A stretch of 64,000 nt of DNA from Asterias amurensis (taxonomy: Eukaryota; Echinodermata; Asteroidea; Forcipulatida; Asteriidae): the NCBI RefSeq assembly GCF_032118995.1, contig NC_092665.1:14156012-14220011 (forward strand). Reading direction: 5' to 3'. The number at the start of each line of letters is the position of its first letter. Positions within the stretch are counted from its first letter, which is position 1. This document shows positions 54,001-64,000 of the stretch, one piece after another. Below the pieces are notes generated by a model. It made no database searches. It was not told the origin of the DNA and saw only the letters and a list, made by a program, of their open reading frames with translations. The translations under genes were made by a program, and so were the position numbers.

Positions 54001-56897
54001 ACCGCCACACCGGTACACTAAACCACTCTGGCTCAACACCCCTTGGTGCTCTGGAACTCATTGTCTTTCATATCCTTTCAGGTCAACCCAGTAGCTGCGG
54101 TGTTTGCGGACTCCAACAGCTCAGCCACACCCTTCCAGCTGTGAGCCACATCCACAAACCAACAACGCTACAGAAACCAGCTCCTCGCCAGAAGACAGCC
54201 ATCTCTCCCAACACTGCCGCCACAAAGCGACAGGCCCTCAACAGCAAGATCGAACTGCTGAGGAAGAGGGTTAAAGGAGAGTCCAGCCAGATCTCCAACA
54301 TTGCCAACATGTTGAATTTTGGTGCGACACAAGACCAAACATCATCCAGTGATTCCAGAAAGGGCAATAACCAGTCCAACCGAAGGAAAAGTGGAAAAGT
54401 CGAGCAGCATAAGGATAATTTCTACACAGACCTTCAAACTCAGTCCGACAGTGACCCAAACTTTTCTGGACACAGCTCCGGACATTTACAGATGTTCCCA
54501 CGGAAGCCCGACAACACTGCCATGACTGCAGTCAGCAACTTTAATCTGCACTCAGGCATAGCGCGCGGGTTGTTGATGGCAGCTCATAATACAATTGAGT
54601 CAGCTCAAACTTCTGGAAGAGGTCAAAGTTTTTACCAGCCAGGTAATCACTACGACAAACAGCCATCCTCGCTTTCAGACGCCTCGTCAAGTCTTTATTT
54701 TACCTCTTTGAAGACAGAAACTAGTGAAGGCTCAGAGCTAAATAGACATCAAGCTGCCTTTACCTCAGACGTGTCTGACATTTCCGGCGTTCAAGATCTA
54801 AATGGAAAACCTTCACGCGGTAGGAAATTCCTAGAATCAACTGCCAAGAAGAAGAAGTGTAAAGTGTTAAAACGGAGGCTGCAGAAGCGCTTTCCGCACC
54901 GGCGGTTTTTCTGCATTTATTGTGGATGGAGACTGAAGGAGCTACATCACTTCATCAGACATAAGAGAGTTCACGCTAAGCGATATCATCAGCCAAAGAG
55001 GAACACTGCGGTGATTAAAGTCGAAGATTACAAAGAGGAGGGCTTCCCAGCAGACCAGAGGTCGACCAAAGGGCACGCCTGCTCCGTATGCAGCAGGACC
55101 TTCAAGGAAATCCACACGATGAGAACGCACGAACGATCTCATTTAAATCATACTTGCCACTACTGCGGTAAGGTATTAGGCTCCAGCTCTGCACGTGTCG
55201 TCCACGAGCGTGGCCACACCGGTGAGCGTCCCTTCCAGTGCGACGTGTGCTCCAAAGGCTTCACGACGAGCTACATGCGAACCCGGCATAAGCAGCAGTG
55301 TCATAACACGGAGCGCCCGTTCAAATGTGAGCACTGTAACAAGAGGTTCAAAGTTCGCAATGCTATGACCACCCACATGAAGAAACATACCACCGAAAAG
55401 AATCTTCCCTGTCCAGGTTGCGACAAAATGTATTCTCTGCGTCGCGATTTACTCAGACACATGAAGACCCATACAGACGAGCGACCCTTCCAGTGTCAAT
55501 ACTGCAAGAAGAGCTACAAACAGAAGTCCACTCTGACGACCCACGTTCAGAAGCATTTTGTCGGTAACTTCGGCTGCCAGTATTGCCCTCTGAAATTCAG
55601 GACAACGCAGGCACTCGGGAGACACGAAACTGAACACACAGGGATCAAACCCGTCTTCAAGAGGGTTGAGAAGCCATTTCCTTGCCGATATTGTGACAGG
55701 GTGTTCCCGCGGAATGTCAAGCGGAAAATTCACGAGCGGGTGCATACTGGAGAGCTTCCATTCAAATGTGACGAGTGCGACAAGGCGTACTCCAGCAAGA
55801 AAGGATTAGAAAGTCATATGAGAACACACTCTGACGAGCGACCTTACCCTTGTACTGTGTGTGGGAAGAGCTTTAAGGAAAGGAACACACTGAAGTGTCA
55901 CATGCGAATCCATACAGGAGTGCGACCTTTCAAATGTGAGCAGTGTGACAAAACTTTCAGGGTGAGCGACGCCCTGAAAAAGCACCGCCGCTCACACAGT
56001 GACGAACGCGCATACAAATGTCAGCAGTGTGAGAAAGCCTTCAAGCAATTGTCGGCACTGCGGAAACACGAGCGCTGGCATTTGGGACTACGACCTCACA
56101 TCTGCGATATCTGTGGTCGGGATTTCGTCGATCGCTACCGCTTGAGGATCCATCAAAGTATTCATCTGGCAGAGCGCCCTCACAAATGCAACCAGTGCGA
56201 TAAGAGTTACACTGAAGCGTGCCGGTTGAAGCGCCACATGAAGGACCATGAGAACCTGAGGGATTTCGAGTGCGAAATCTGCAGCAAGAAGTTTAACTTC
56301 AAAGACCAGCTGGAGACTCATATGAAAACACACAGCCAGGAGAGGCCGTTTGCATGCCCGCGCTGCCAGAAGTGTTTCAAGAATCGAAGCGCCCTCCGCA
56401 GACATCAACGCGTCCATTCTGATGACCCCGCCTACCCGTGTCCTGCCTGCGGTAAGACCTTCAAGTTTCTACGCTCCTTGAAGAAACATGTGATGGTTCA
56501 TTTGGAGAAAGACGTGCTTCCACTGGAAGTGTCTTCAACCATCGCTGACATCTGCGGCGCATTACCCTCCGAAACGGAATCAAGTACAGGTTTTGAGAAC
56601 CCACTCGCTACATCTCAGGCTCTCCTTGGCGGTGTCGGAGGAGAGAACCCGATTATGTACGGCAACCATTTCACCCACCAGCCAATGGACTTTTCAAATT
56701 CGGGTATGAAGATGTACCCAACAAGTCTTGGGATGTACCCCGACGAGCCAAATATAACTGAGTCGGATCAGAGCACGATAGTTGATGAGAACGAAGGCAA
56801 AGACGCAGATGTGGATACTGCCCAAAGTAGTCAAGATGATGTCTCGTTTGATCCCCTAAAAAAAATCAAAATAGAAATCTGCACAGAGGATGAATAG
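51047..56897 (+). CDS. PR/SET-domain protein with 18 C2H2 zinc fingers (PRDM-like, 1109 aa)
   Basis: Coding exons 51047-51322, 52636-52873 and 54082-56897 join in frame. A PR/SET-like domain covers about residues 25-170 (TLPGGLRFSVW, KKGVFATKRFQSGVWFGPYEG, then SNWMTHVKTSQ, NLLAYERHGCIFYQSFLPIDPG). Where active PRDM SET domains have ELLVWYG, this one has QLTVCLKH, so methyltransferase activity is doubtful. A CGVCG knuckle (about 177-181) follows in exon 3, then a Ser/Gln-rich linker. Eighteen C2H2 fingers run from about residue 447 to 980, many joined by TGERP/DERPF linkers, as in DNA-binding arrays. IKVE (codons near 55011) and IKIE (near 56868) match the SUMO consensus. The tail is acidic (EICTEDE). 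A nuclear regulator is likely; I could not match it to one vertebrate PRDM. The ATG is the first in its exon. Confidence 0.9.
51655..52260. repeat. Copies of an AACCCTCCTACTG repeat, plus two foldbacks, in PRDM-like intron 1
   Basis: CAACCCTCCTACTGTTTGAC then CATCCAnTG recurs at 51668, 51782 and 52185. Between them are a palindromic patch with CGAATATCCGGTTAA (51870-51956) and a foldback 51958-52118 with ends TTATACGCCTCTCTTAATA and its inverse. Confidence 0.7.
52440..52545 (+). pseudogene. Broken duplicate of the intron 1/exon 2 boundary of the PRDM-like gene
   Basis: TATCTTTACTTTCCCACAG then ATCCACTGTTATGG and CATTGATGGTAGCGACA repeats the true acceptor and first codons of exon 2 (52617-52680), about 145 bp upstream. 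Single-base insertions in the copy shift its frame, so it cannot replace the real exon, but it keeps an intact acceptor sequence. Confidence 0.8.
52886..53210. repeat. R2 fragment and a foldback in PRDM-like intron 2
   Basis: 52886-52990 begins CAGGGCCTAAGTTTATGGC and ends TGAAATTGGGCCC (R2). 53041-53210 has inverted ends GACCTTTATCACGCTGTCAC and CCGTGATAAAGGTC. Confidence 0.7.
53521..54011. repeat. About 490 bp foldback ending just before PRDM-like exon 3
   Basis: GGTGTGGCGGTTTCAACTTT and CTGAAACCGCCACACC are inverted. Inside, GGCTACGTCACCCG occurs twice (near 53893 and 53958). A SINE scrap (CACACTCTGACAACACCAGA) abuts its left end. Confidence 0.75.
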
Positions 56898-57590
56898 ATC
56901 ATCTGTTGGTGGACAGTAATACATTTCCAGACCTACATAATTATCATTGAAACGTCATCCTCTGTCGTTTGGAATGGTAGACAAACTATAATGCCAGTTT
57001 GCATTCGTATGGTGAATGCATGTACAGTACATTGTAGCAAACAGTCAACCCTCCTACTGTCTGACCATTCAATATCATCCGCTGCAGTCTTAAATGATAG
57101 AAACACTATACATGTTCATGTACCTACCGGTTATATGAAGTGGTACACATTTAACCCTCCTACTGGCTGACCATTCATTATTACCTACTTGTAATTTTGA
57201 TTGATAAAGTATAATCATATGTTTGGCTTCGCTTCTGGCTTATGCGCAGTCTTTATAGCTGAAAGGTATTAACATTGGAGGCAGCAAAATATCTATAGAA
57301 ACTTAAAGTAAAAAATGAGATTCAGAGTTTCACTTGGTTTTCTTCACTCGGAAATGAGTGGATCACGTTCATAACTCAATATTGCCATTTTTTTTGTTTA
57401 TTTATTAAGATTTTTCAAGTTGAATAAAGTGAAAAGTAGATTAACAGTAAATTAATATACGTATACATGTACAAAGGGCGATTATACTTTTGGTAATTAC
57501 TTATAACAACTAATATCCATCAAAACTTACTTGATACAAGAAGCATTGTAGCTGTTGATAAGGTATAACATGCTGAGAAATTATTCCATT
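56898..57590. other. 3' flank of the PRDM-like gene
   Basis: Two more copies of the CAACCCTCCTACTG repeat (57045, 57157) lie in the presumed 3' UTR. A weak R1-like piece is at 57474-57590. A clear signal AATAAA is at about 57424. Confidence 0.55.
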
Positions 57591-57963
57591 TTAAAGGGAA
57601 GGTATACGTTTGGTTATTACTCAAAACAAATATTAACTTATAAACTGACTTGGTAACGAGCATTGGAGAGCTGTTGATAGTATAAAACATTGTGACAAAC
57701 GGCTCCCTCTGAAGTAGCATAGATTTTGAGAAAGGTAATTTCTCACTAAAATAATAAAAGGCTTCTAGCCAGAAGTCTTTTATTCCTATCTGAAAACACA
57801 CAACTTCGTGTGACAAGGGTGTTTTTTCTCTCACAATTTTCTTGCAACTTCGATGACCAATTTAGCTCAAATTTTCACAGGTTTGTTATTTTCGCTTATG
57901 TTGGGATAAACCAAGTGAGAAGACTGATCTTTGAAAATTACAAATAGTGTCCACTGTCTTTAA
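57591..57963. repeat. R1 foldback MITE, TTAA on both sides
   Basis: TTAA at 57591-57594 and 57960-57963. Left end is worn (AGGGAAGGTATACGTTTGG); the right end is CAAATAGTGTCCACTGTCT. The centre has AGGCTTCTAGCCAGAAGTC. Confidence 0.8.
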
Positions 57964-58232
57964 GGAATGTGGTTTAAGAGAGAGGGATTCCAAAACGTTT
58001 CAATCTGAGAATCATTTCAGTATGAAACATTTTCGCAGAATGTTTTTTTTTTTCAATTTAGTATTGTTCTTCTTTCGTGGACATAACTGCTCCAGATATT
58101 CAGTGATATCTACATATATGCTACCAGCTTTTCAAATAACCTTAAACAGGTTTGACTGTACTGTACATGTCTACATTTTTTTATAGGATTAAAACGATTG
58201 AACGGTTGTAAAAACAAGATTCTTCTTTGCCT

Positions 58233-59189
58233 TTAAAGCCATTATACACTTTCGGTACAGAAAAAAAAAAGTTCACAGATTTACAAATAATTTACAGGGT
58301 TTACAGAAGGTAATGGTGAAAGACTTCTCTTCAAATATTACTGCATGAAATGCTTTACTTTTTGAGAAAACATTGAAATAATATCTATTCTCGATAGCGA
58401 GAATTACGGATTTATTTGAAACGTGCGGAAACAAGAGTGGGTTTTCCCGTTATTTTCTCCCGACTCAAATGACCGATTGAGCCTAAATTTTCACAGGTTT
58501 GTTATTTTTTATAGAAGTTGTGATACACGAAGTGTTGGACTTGGACAATACTGCTTACCGAAAGTGTATAATGGCTTAAAAGTGTTTGGGTACTTTTTGT
58601 AAAAAAAAAAAATAATGTACACAGATTTACATCAAACTTCAATGTTTGGTGATAATGGTGGTAGAGGGCTTCCCTTAAAACGTTACTTGCTGAGGTGCTA
58701 TAGTTTGTAAGAATTGATTAAAACAAGTCACGAAACTAGTTTTTTGTCTCGGTCGGACGAAAATTATCTTAGCATGTAAAACGTGTTTACCAGTTACTAT
58801 CGTGACATGGTTTTACTCATTTCACAAAAACTACAGCACCTCAGCAAGTATTATTTTAAGGAAAGCTTTCTACCAACATTATCTTCAAACCGTGTAAGTT
58901 TAATGTCAATCTATGGACTTTGTGTTTAAAGACACTGGACACTGTTGGTAATTGTCAAAGACCAGTCATCTCACTTGCTGTATCTCAACTTATGCATAAA
59001 ATAACAAACCTGTGAAAATTTGAGCTCGATTCGTGAAAAATTACTTTCTCACAAAACTATTACAACTTCAGAGGGAGCCGTTTCTCACAATGCTTTATAC
59101 TATAAACCTCTCCCCATTACTCGTTACCAAGAAAGGTTTTGTGGTCATAATTATTTTGAGTAATTACCAATAGTGTCCACTGCCTTTAA
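58233..59189. repeat. R3, R5 and R1 joined end to end at TTAA
   Basis: R3 runs from TTAA 58233-58236 to TTAA 58576-58579; R5 (AAGTGTTTGGGTACTTTTTG) then runs to TTAA 58926-58929; R1 (AGACACTGGACACTG...GTGTCCACTGCCT) ends at TTAA 59186-59189. Each neighbour shares the single TTAA between them. Confidence 0.85.
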
Positions 59190-60162
59190 TTTACTGATAC
59201 TAGTATTAATATAAACCATATTTAAACCACCTTTGACACGGAATTTATAGAGTGCTTTTTGCTGTTATCCTCGGGTCAAAGCGACATGTGAAATTACTTA
59301 ATCATATGTAACAATTTATAACTCATTTTTATAAGGCACTTTTAGAAGAAGTTTTTATGTTGTTGTCGTGTTAATGTTGAAGTTGTATGGACTTTTTATG
59401 GTAAAACTGATGCAAAGCATAACTGTACAGGTGTAAGTAGATGTAGAGTTTAATATAATTCAGGTATAACGTTTTAGATTTAGGGCCTGTATTTGTTATT
59501 AAGTTTCAAATAAATAGCTATTAATTAACATTTTTTAACAATGACTATGTAACTGTGAATCCAAGGGGCTAGAAACTCAAGAAAAATGTCTGCTAGATCA
59601 CAGCTCATGTAACTTAAGTACTTTTTTGTAACACAAAACACAATGTCCATAGATTTACATTAAACTTACACGGTTTGAAGAGAATGATGGTAAAAATCTG
59701 ACCTTTGAAATATTACTTTCTGAGGTGCTGTAGTTTTTGAGTAATCAGTAAAACAATGTCATACAGGTATGAAACGGACCAGTGGTCTAGTGTGGTTTTC
59801 AAGATACATGTATTACCCTTCGACTCAAATTGAGTTTTAAAAAAAAGATAATGTCTTGGGTTTTTTTTCTTTTGTAGAACTGGTTTTATTAACTTGAACT
59901 TGTAATAATAATAATAATAATAATGCCTTAAAGACAGTGAACACTATTGAACCAGATTTCGACAAAAGAAAGAACAATCTTGTCTTCAAATGTTTTTTTT
60001 TTTAACAGAATGCATCCGTGAGAATGCAAATTCACTTTTCCTCACAAGATGGCTGAAACAGAAGTTTTTTTTACAGTTTATCAATCTACACTCAAGAATC
60101 ATCCACCTACAATGTTTCAAATTTTGACAGAAACGAGTTGAGAAAATCCTGTGCTACTTCCT
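59190..60162. other. AT-rich spacer with an R5 fragment
   Basis: 59615-59770 carries R5 words (GTCCATAGATTTACATTAAA, TGAGGTGCTGTAGTTTTTGAG). An (AAT)n run is near 59904. No gene seen. Confidence 0.5.
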
Positions 60163-60552
60163 TTAAAGACACTGGACACTAATGTTTATTGTCAAAGACC
60201 AGTCTTCTCACTTGGTGTATCTCAACATAAATTATGCATAAAATAACAAATCTGTGAAAATTTAAGCTTAATTGGTCGTTGAAGTTGCGAGATAATAATG
60301 AAAGAAAAAACACCCTTGTCACACAAAGTTGTGTGCGTTTAGATGGTTGATTTCGAGACCTCAAATTCTAAATCTGAGGTCTCGAAATCAAATTCGTGGA
60401 AAATTACTTCTTTCTCGAAAACTGCGTCACTTCAGAGGGAGCCAGTTCTCACAATGTTTAATACCACCAACCTCTCCCCATTACTCGTCACCAAGTAAGG
60501 TTTATGCTAATAATTATTTTGAGTAATTACCAACAGTGTCCGCTGCCTTTAA
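60163..60552. repeat. R1 foldback MITE, complete, TTAA on both sides
   Basis: AGACACTGGACACTAATG and CAACAGTGTCCGCTGCCT at the ends; centre TTTCGAGACCTCA...TGAGGTCTCGAAA is near-perfect. Confidence 0.88.
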
Positions 60553-60693
60553 ATCCTATATATTAAAAATAATGTGAGATAACTGAAAACATAAGCTTGT
60601 AAAATGAAAAGATATACATTTTTTCAAACTCTACTGAGGGATCATCTACAAATGTGTTCATTTTCAAAACAAAACTTGAATAGTTGGACTCTT

Positions 60694-61063
60694 TTAAGGA
60701 ACACGTTGCCTTGGATCGGTCGATTGAAAAGCGTTTGTAACCGTTCGTTATAAAATGCATATGATTGGAAAGACATTGTAAAAGTAGAATACAATGGTCC
60801 ACACAATGATGCATCGAAATTGCACGGGTTTCCTTTTACCTCGTCGACTAACACGTTCGGCCATTATTTTATGACTCCCATAAATGGCCGACCGTGTTAG
60901 TTCGCACAGTAAAAGGAAAACCACGCAATTTCGAGGCAAATGTGTGTGGATCATTGTATTATACCTTTAAAACATCTTTCCAACCATATGCATTTTATAA
61001 CAAACGGTTACAATCGCTTTTTATAGACCAACTCGTCCGATCCAGGGCAACGTGTTCCTTTAA
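60694..61063. repeat. R4 long foldback, TTAA on both sides
   Basis: Ends GGAACACGTTGCCTTGGATC and GATCCAGGGCAACGTGTTCC are inverted with TTAA outside. The inversion continues almost to the centre (ACACGGTCGGCCATT-type arms at 60850-60900), so the whole element folds. Frames on both strands here are shadows. Confidence 0.9.
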
Positions 61064-61190
61064 GTTTAAGGGTCTTGGAAAGTCAGGTTTTTAATCAAAT
61101 CAATGGACATTTTTGTCTTTAAATTTTATCTTTAAAGAAGGGCCGGGTCTACATTACGGGAACGTTGTTAAATTTGGGATTCAGTTCATG

Positions 61191-61570
61191 TTAAAGGCAG
61201 TGGACACTATTGGTAATTACTCAAAACAATTATTAGCATACAACCTTACTTGGTGACGAGTAATGAGAGCTGTTGATAGTATAAAACATTGTGAGAACTG
61301 GCTCCCTCTTAAGTAACCTAGTTTTCGAGAAAGAAAGAAATGTCCACGAAATTTGATTTTGAGACCTCAGATTTAGAATTTGAGGTCTCGAAATCAAGCA
61401 TCTGAAAGCACACAACTTCGTGTGACAATGGTGTTTTTTCTTTCATTATTATCTCGCAACATCCACGACCAACAAAATTTTCACAGGTTTGTTATTTTAT
61501 GCATATATGTTGAGATACACCAAGTGAGAAGACTGATCTCTGACAATTACCAAGTGTCCAGTGTCTTTAA
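61191..61570. repeat. R1 foldback MITE, complete, TTAA on both sides
   Basis: AGGCAGTGGACACTATTGG at the left, CCAAGTGTCCAGTGTCT at the right, TTAA outside each end. Confidence 0.88.
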
Positions 61571-62320
61571 AAGAGGACAGCAAAACAAAGAAACACAAAG
61601 CAGGAATGAGATTTGGGACTTCCAGAATGAATGCTTGATAAGCAGAACCTCTTTATAACCGTAATCTTTATACGAGTGTCTACTTTATATCAGGAATGTT
61701 GTTATAAGAGGACAACAAAAGAAAGAAACACAAATCAGAAATACAAGATTTGGGACTTGGGAATGTCCTCTTTCTAAGCTGAACCTCTCTATAGCGGTGC
61801 TCAAGGGTTGACTGTAGTCAGGTCACCATTTGGTACAAGGAGAAACAGTATTCATGACTGCTGTTGTATATCGGGTACTAGCTGAAGGTTGTGACAGCAT
61901 GTTCAGTGTCTATATCCTTATAAGTAATCGTGTTGTTAGAGTGGAAAATTCGTCCGTGAATGTTTTGTAGATGTTAAGTATAATACAGTCATCTCAATTG
62001 AATCTCTTGCAAATAGTGGCAAACATTTTTAGACAATAATAATCTAGAATTATGTGAGTATTAATGCCAAATAAACCAAATTATATCCAGTTAATCAGTT
62101 GTGGTTATGTTTTTAGACAAGATAAACCGCTTTATTCCACATAAGGCCTAGTCTTGTAGTCAAGTCGGTAACTGTTAAGCGCAGTGTGGCTACAGGGGGG
62201 GTTTGTAACAAATAGGCAGCGCCTAACGACTTGTCATCAAGTCTACATTATGGCCCGGTATCTGAACTATATAGGCTTCAAAGCATCCTCAAAGAAACAT
62301 CAAACCACCTTGTGTAACCA
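61571..62320. repeat. About 120 bp imperfect tandem duplication, then plain spacer
   Basis: AAGAGGACAnCAAAACAAAG...GATTTGGGACTT...AACCTCTnTATA occurs at 61571-61660 and again at 61690-61795. It ends CTCAAGGGTTGACTGTA, the inverse of a mariner-like TACAGTCAACCC end. Nothing recognised after about 61820. Confidence 0.55.
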
Positions 62321-62679
62321 AAGGCATTGGACACTATTGGTAATTATTCAAACTTAAGCATAAAAAGTTACTTGGTAATGAGCAATGGATAGCTGTTGAT
62401 ATTACGAAATATTATGAGAAACGGCTCCCTCTGAGAAAGAGATACTGTCTCACTCGAATAATTAAAAGACTTCAGGCCTGACGCCTTTTTTTCATATAGC
62501 ACCTGCTAAAAGCACACAAATTAATTGTGCAGGGGGCGTTTTTCTCTTTAATTATTCGATAACCAATTGAGTCGTAGTTTTCACAGATTTGTTTCACAGA
62601 TTAGGCATAATATGGTGGGATATAACATAATGAGAATACTGGTCTTTGACAATTACCAAAGGTGTCCAGTGCCTTTTAA
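62321..62679. repeat. R1 foldback MITE copy
   Basis: AAGGCATTGGACACTATTGG to CCAAAGGTGTCCAGTGCCTT with TTAA at 62676-62679; centre AGACTTCAGGCCTGACGCC. Confidence 0.82.
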
Positions 62680-62889
62680 AGGTTTTGTGAATTTACAACA
62701 TTTTGATGAGATTTCTTCGATTTTAATCGATTTAAAAAAAATTTAAAAAAAATCCAATGATGATTAAAACCATAATAGGCCCTAGAATACCAAAGATTGC
62801 AGAGTAGTGCTTTTTAAACCATAAAACCACCCTCGGGAAAAATGGACTCTCTCAAGCTTCCATTATAACAAGAAGAGATAAAGAAAATG

Positions 62890-63235
62890 AAAACATGGGG
62901 CGACTTTGGAATGTCATTAAAAGTCTTCATTGTTAAATGAAAATAAGGAGATCTGCGCACCGTTTACGCAGCAGCCATTGTGGCCGTAGGAAGCCTACAA
63001 ATAAGATGGAAACTTTGGAATGTCATTAAAAGTCTTCATTGTTAAAATGAAAATAAGGAGATCTGCGCACCGTTTACGAAGCAGCCATTGTGGCCATAGG
63101 AAACCTACAAATAAGATAGAAAGGAGAAAGAAACTGAAAACAGGTGGTGACTGTGGAATGTCGCCCTCATGAATGTTCTTTTTATATGCAAATAAGAAGA
63201 TCTGCGCACCGTTTTCGAAGCAGCCTTTGTGGTCA
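62890..63235. repeat. Three tandem units of about 110-120 bp
   Basis: Each unit holds TTTGGAATGTCATTAAAAG or a variant, then GAGATCTGCGCACCGTTTACG and AGCAGCCATTGTGGCC. Units start near 62905, 63007 and 63150; the third is the most diverged. Confidence 0.8.
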
Positions 63236-64000
63236 ACATACCACATGGCATTGGCTGCTGGGCGGTCGCGCTGGCTCAGGGCATTGCTGGACGGGTCGCG
63301 CTGGAGGCAGGACAGCCATTGCCGTATCTCTCGGCATGCATTTTGGACGTCGCGTTTTCTGATGAACTTTCTTTGTGAATTTTACGATATTCGCAACCAA
63401 GGACAGTAGTGCATTCAGAAATATTTCTGCAATAGCTGTTGCACGTTTATGTTTGTGATATTCTACTAAAAGCTGGCCAAGTTTTGAAGTAGGCCTACAA
63501 CAAAACAATATATGAACCGTGTGCATTATGTCACTGGCAACTGGGGACAGTTTTCACTAAAAACTGCAGTAGGCAAATAGGCCTACTTGACACAAAATTC
63601 AATTTTGAGCCATTCCGTACTTTTCAAGAATTCCACAAAGTTCTCTCGGTTCGACAACAGACTTTTAGTATAAATTTCAACATCGGTGTTGAGGTGAAAG
63701 TGGCTTCGATTGGAGAGAGGCCAGGGGTTTGGGGGAAGCTCCGATCCGGTGAATTGCTGGTGCGGTGTAAAACTCCACGACCAAGGCCGAACACATCGAT
63801 GAGCCAATGGCTTCTTGTTGACGGTTGAGGTAAGGCTTTTCCCGGGATTTTGGCCCTCCACTAAAAACAGCGTAGGTTTCTCTACGGTCCACCACACATT
63901 GGGTAAAACTCATTAAACTTTAAGTAAGAGTGGTTTAAACGCAAGTATTGTATTTTAGTATCCCCTTCTTTGAAACTTTCCGTATCTTACCGATTTTTTT
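63236..64000. other. Unassigned end of window with open minus-strand frames
   Basis: GC-richer than the preceding kilobases. Overlapping minus-strand frames occur at 63233-63526 (97 codons), 63583-63897 (104) and 63677-63913 (78, starting MSFTQCVVDRRETYAVF). I recognise none of them. One may be a first exon of a gene read to the left, but no partner exon is evident. Confidence 0.25.

Noticed and set aside
60563-61094. Several 60-80 codon frames on both strands
   Set aside because: They mirror each other because R4 is a palindrome; no coding meaning.
1-64000. LTR or other virus-derived elements
   Set aside because: I saw no paired long terminal repeats, integrase, capsid or envelope-like frames; the polymerase pieces present are LINE type.

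Overview
This is animal nuclear DNA: split genes with GT-AG introns, AT-rich intergenic sequence and a heavy load of small foldback transposons. The gene content (an SRCR-repeat receptor, many C2H2 zinc-finger proteins, a centrin, PUS3 and a cation-dependent mannose-6-phosphate receptor) fits an invertebrate deuterostome. An echinoderm is my best guess from the SRCR expansion and the repeat style, but nothing in the window proves it.

Layout: 1-6.25 kb (+) is the 3' part of a type I membrane receptor with six SRCR domains. 6.3-12.2 kb is repeat country with a 1.57 kb foldback element built of palindromes (8.88-10.45 kb). 12.3-14.1 kb (+) and 20.3-22.4 kb (+) are two tandem paralogous C2H2 zinc-finger genes, each with an uninterrupted coding exon. 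24.5-28.4 kb (-) is a five-exon centrin-like gene. 29.4-38.8 kb (-) is a thirteen-exon PUS3 tRNA pseudouridine synthase. 39.35-44.04 kb (+) is a six-exon M6PR, head-to-head with PUS3 across about 540 bp. 51.05-56.9 kb (+) is a PR/SET-domain protein with 18 zinc fingers. 57-64 kb is mostly mobile-element sequence with no convincing gene. I assembled all multi-exon genes by matching splice sites and phase; each joined reading frame closes without a break.

The genes do not form one pathway. PUS3 modifies tRNA, M6PR sorts lysosomal enzymes, centrin acts at centrioles, the SRCR protein is a probable surface receptor, and the three zinc-finger proteins are probable DNA-binding regulators. The most distinctive property of the window is its repeats: several unrelated-looking foldback families all sit on TTAA, abut one another exactly at TTAA, and insert into the TTAA of another repeat family.

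Repeat labels used below are mine: R1 (ends AGGCAGTGGACACTATTGG), R2 (ends GGGCCCAATTTCATAGAGC), R3 (ends AGCCATTATACACTTTCGG), R4 (ends GGAACACGTTGCC), R5 (starts AGGATTTGGGTAC), R6 (ends AAGGTTTATCnCGCGA), R7 (ends GACCCAGTnACTGGGGCGC).
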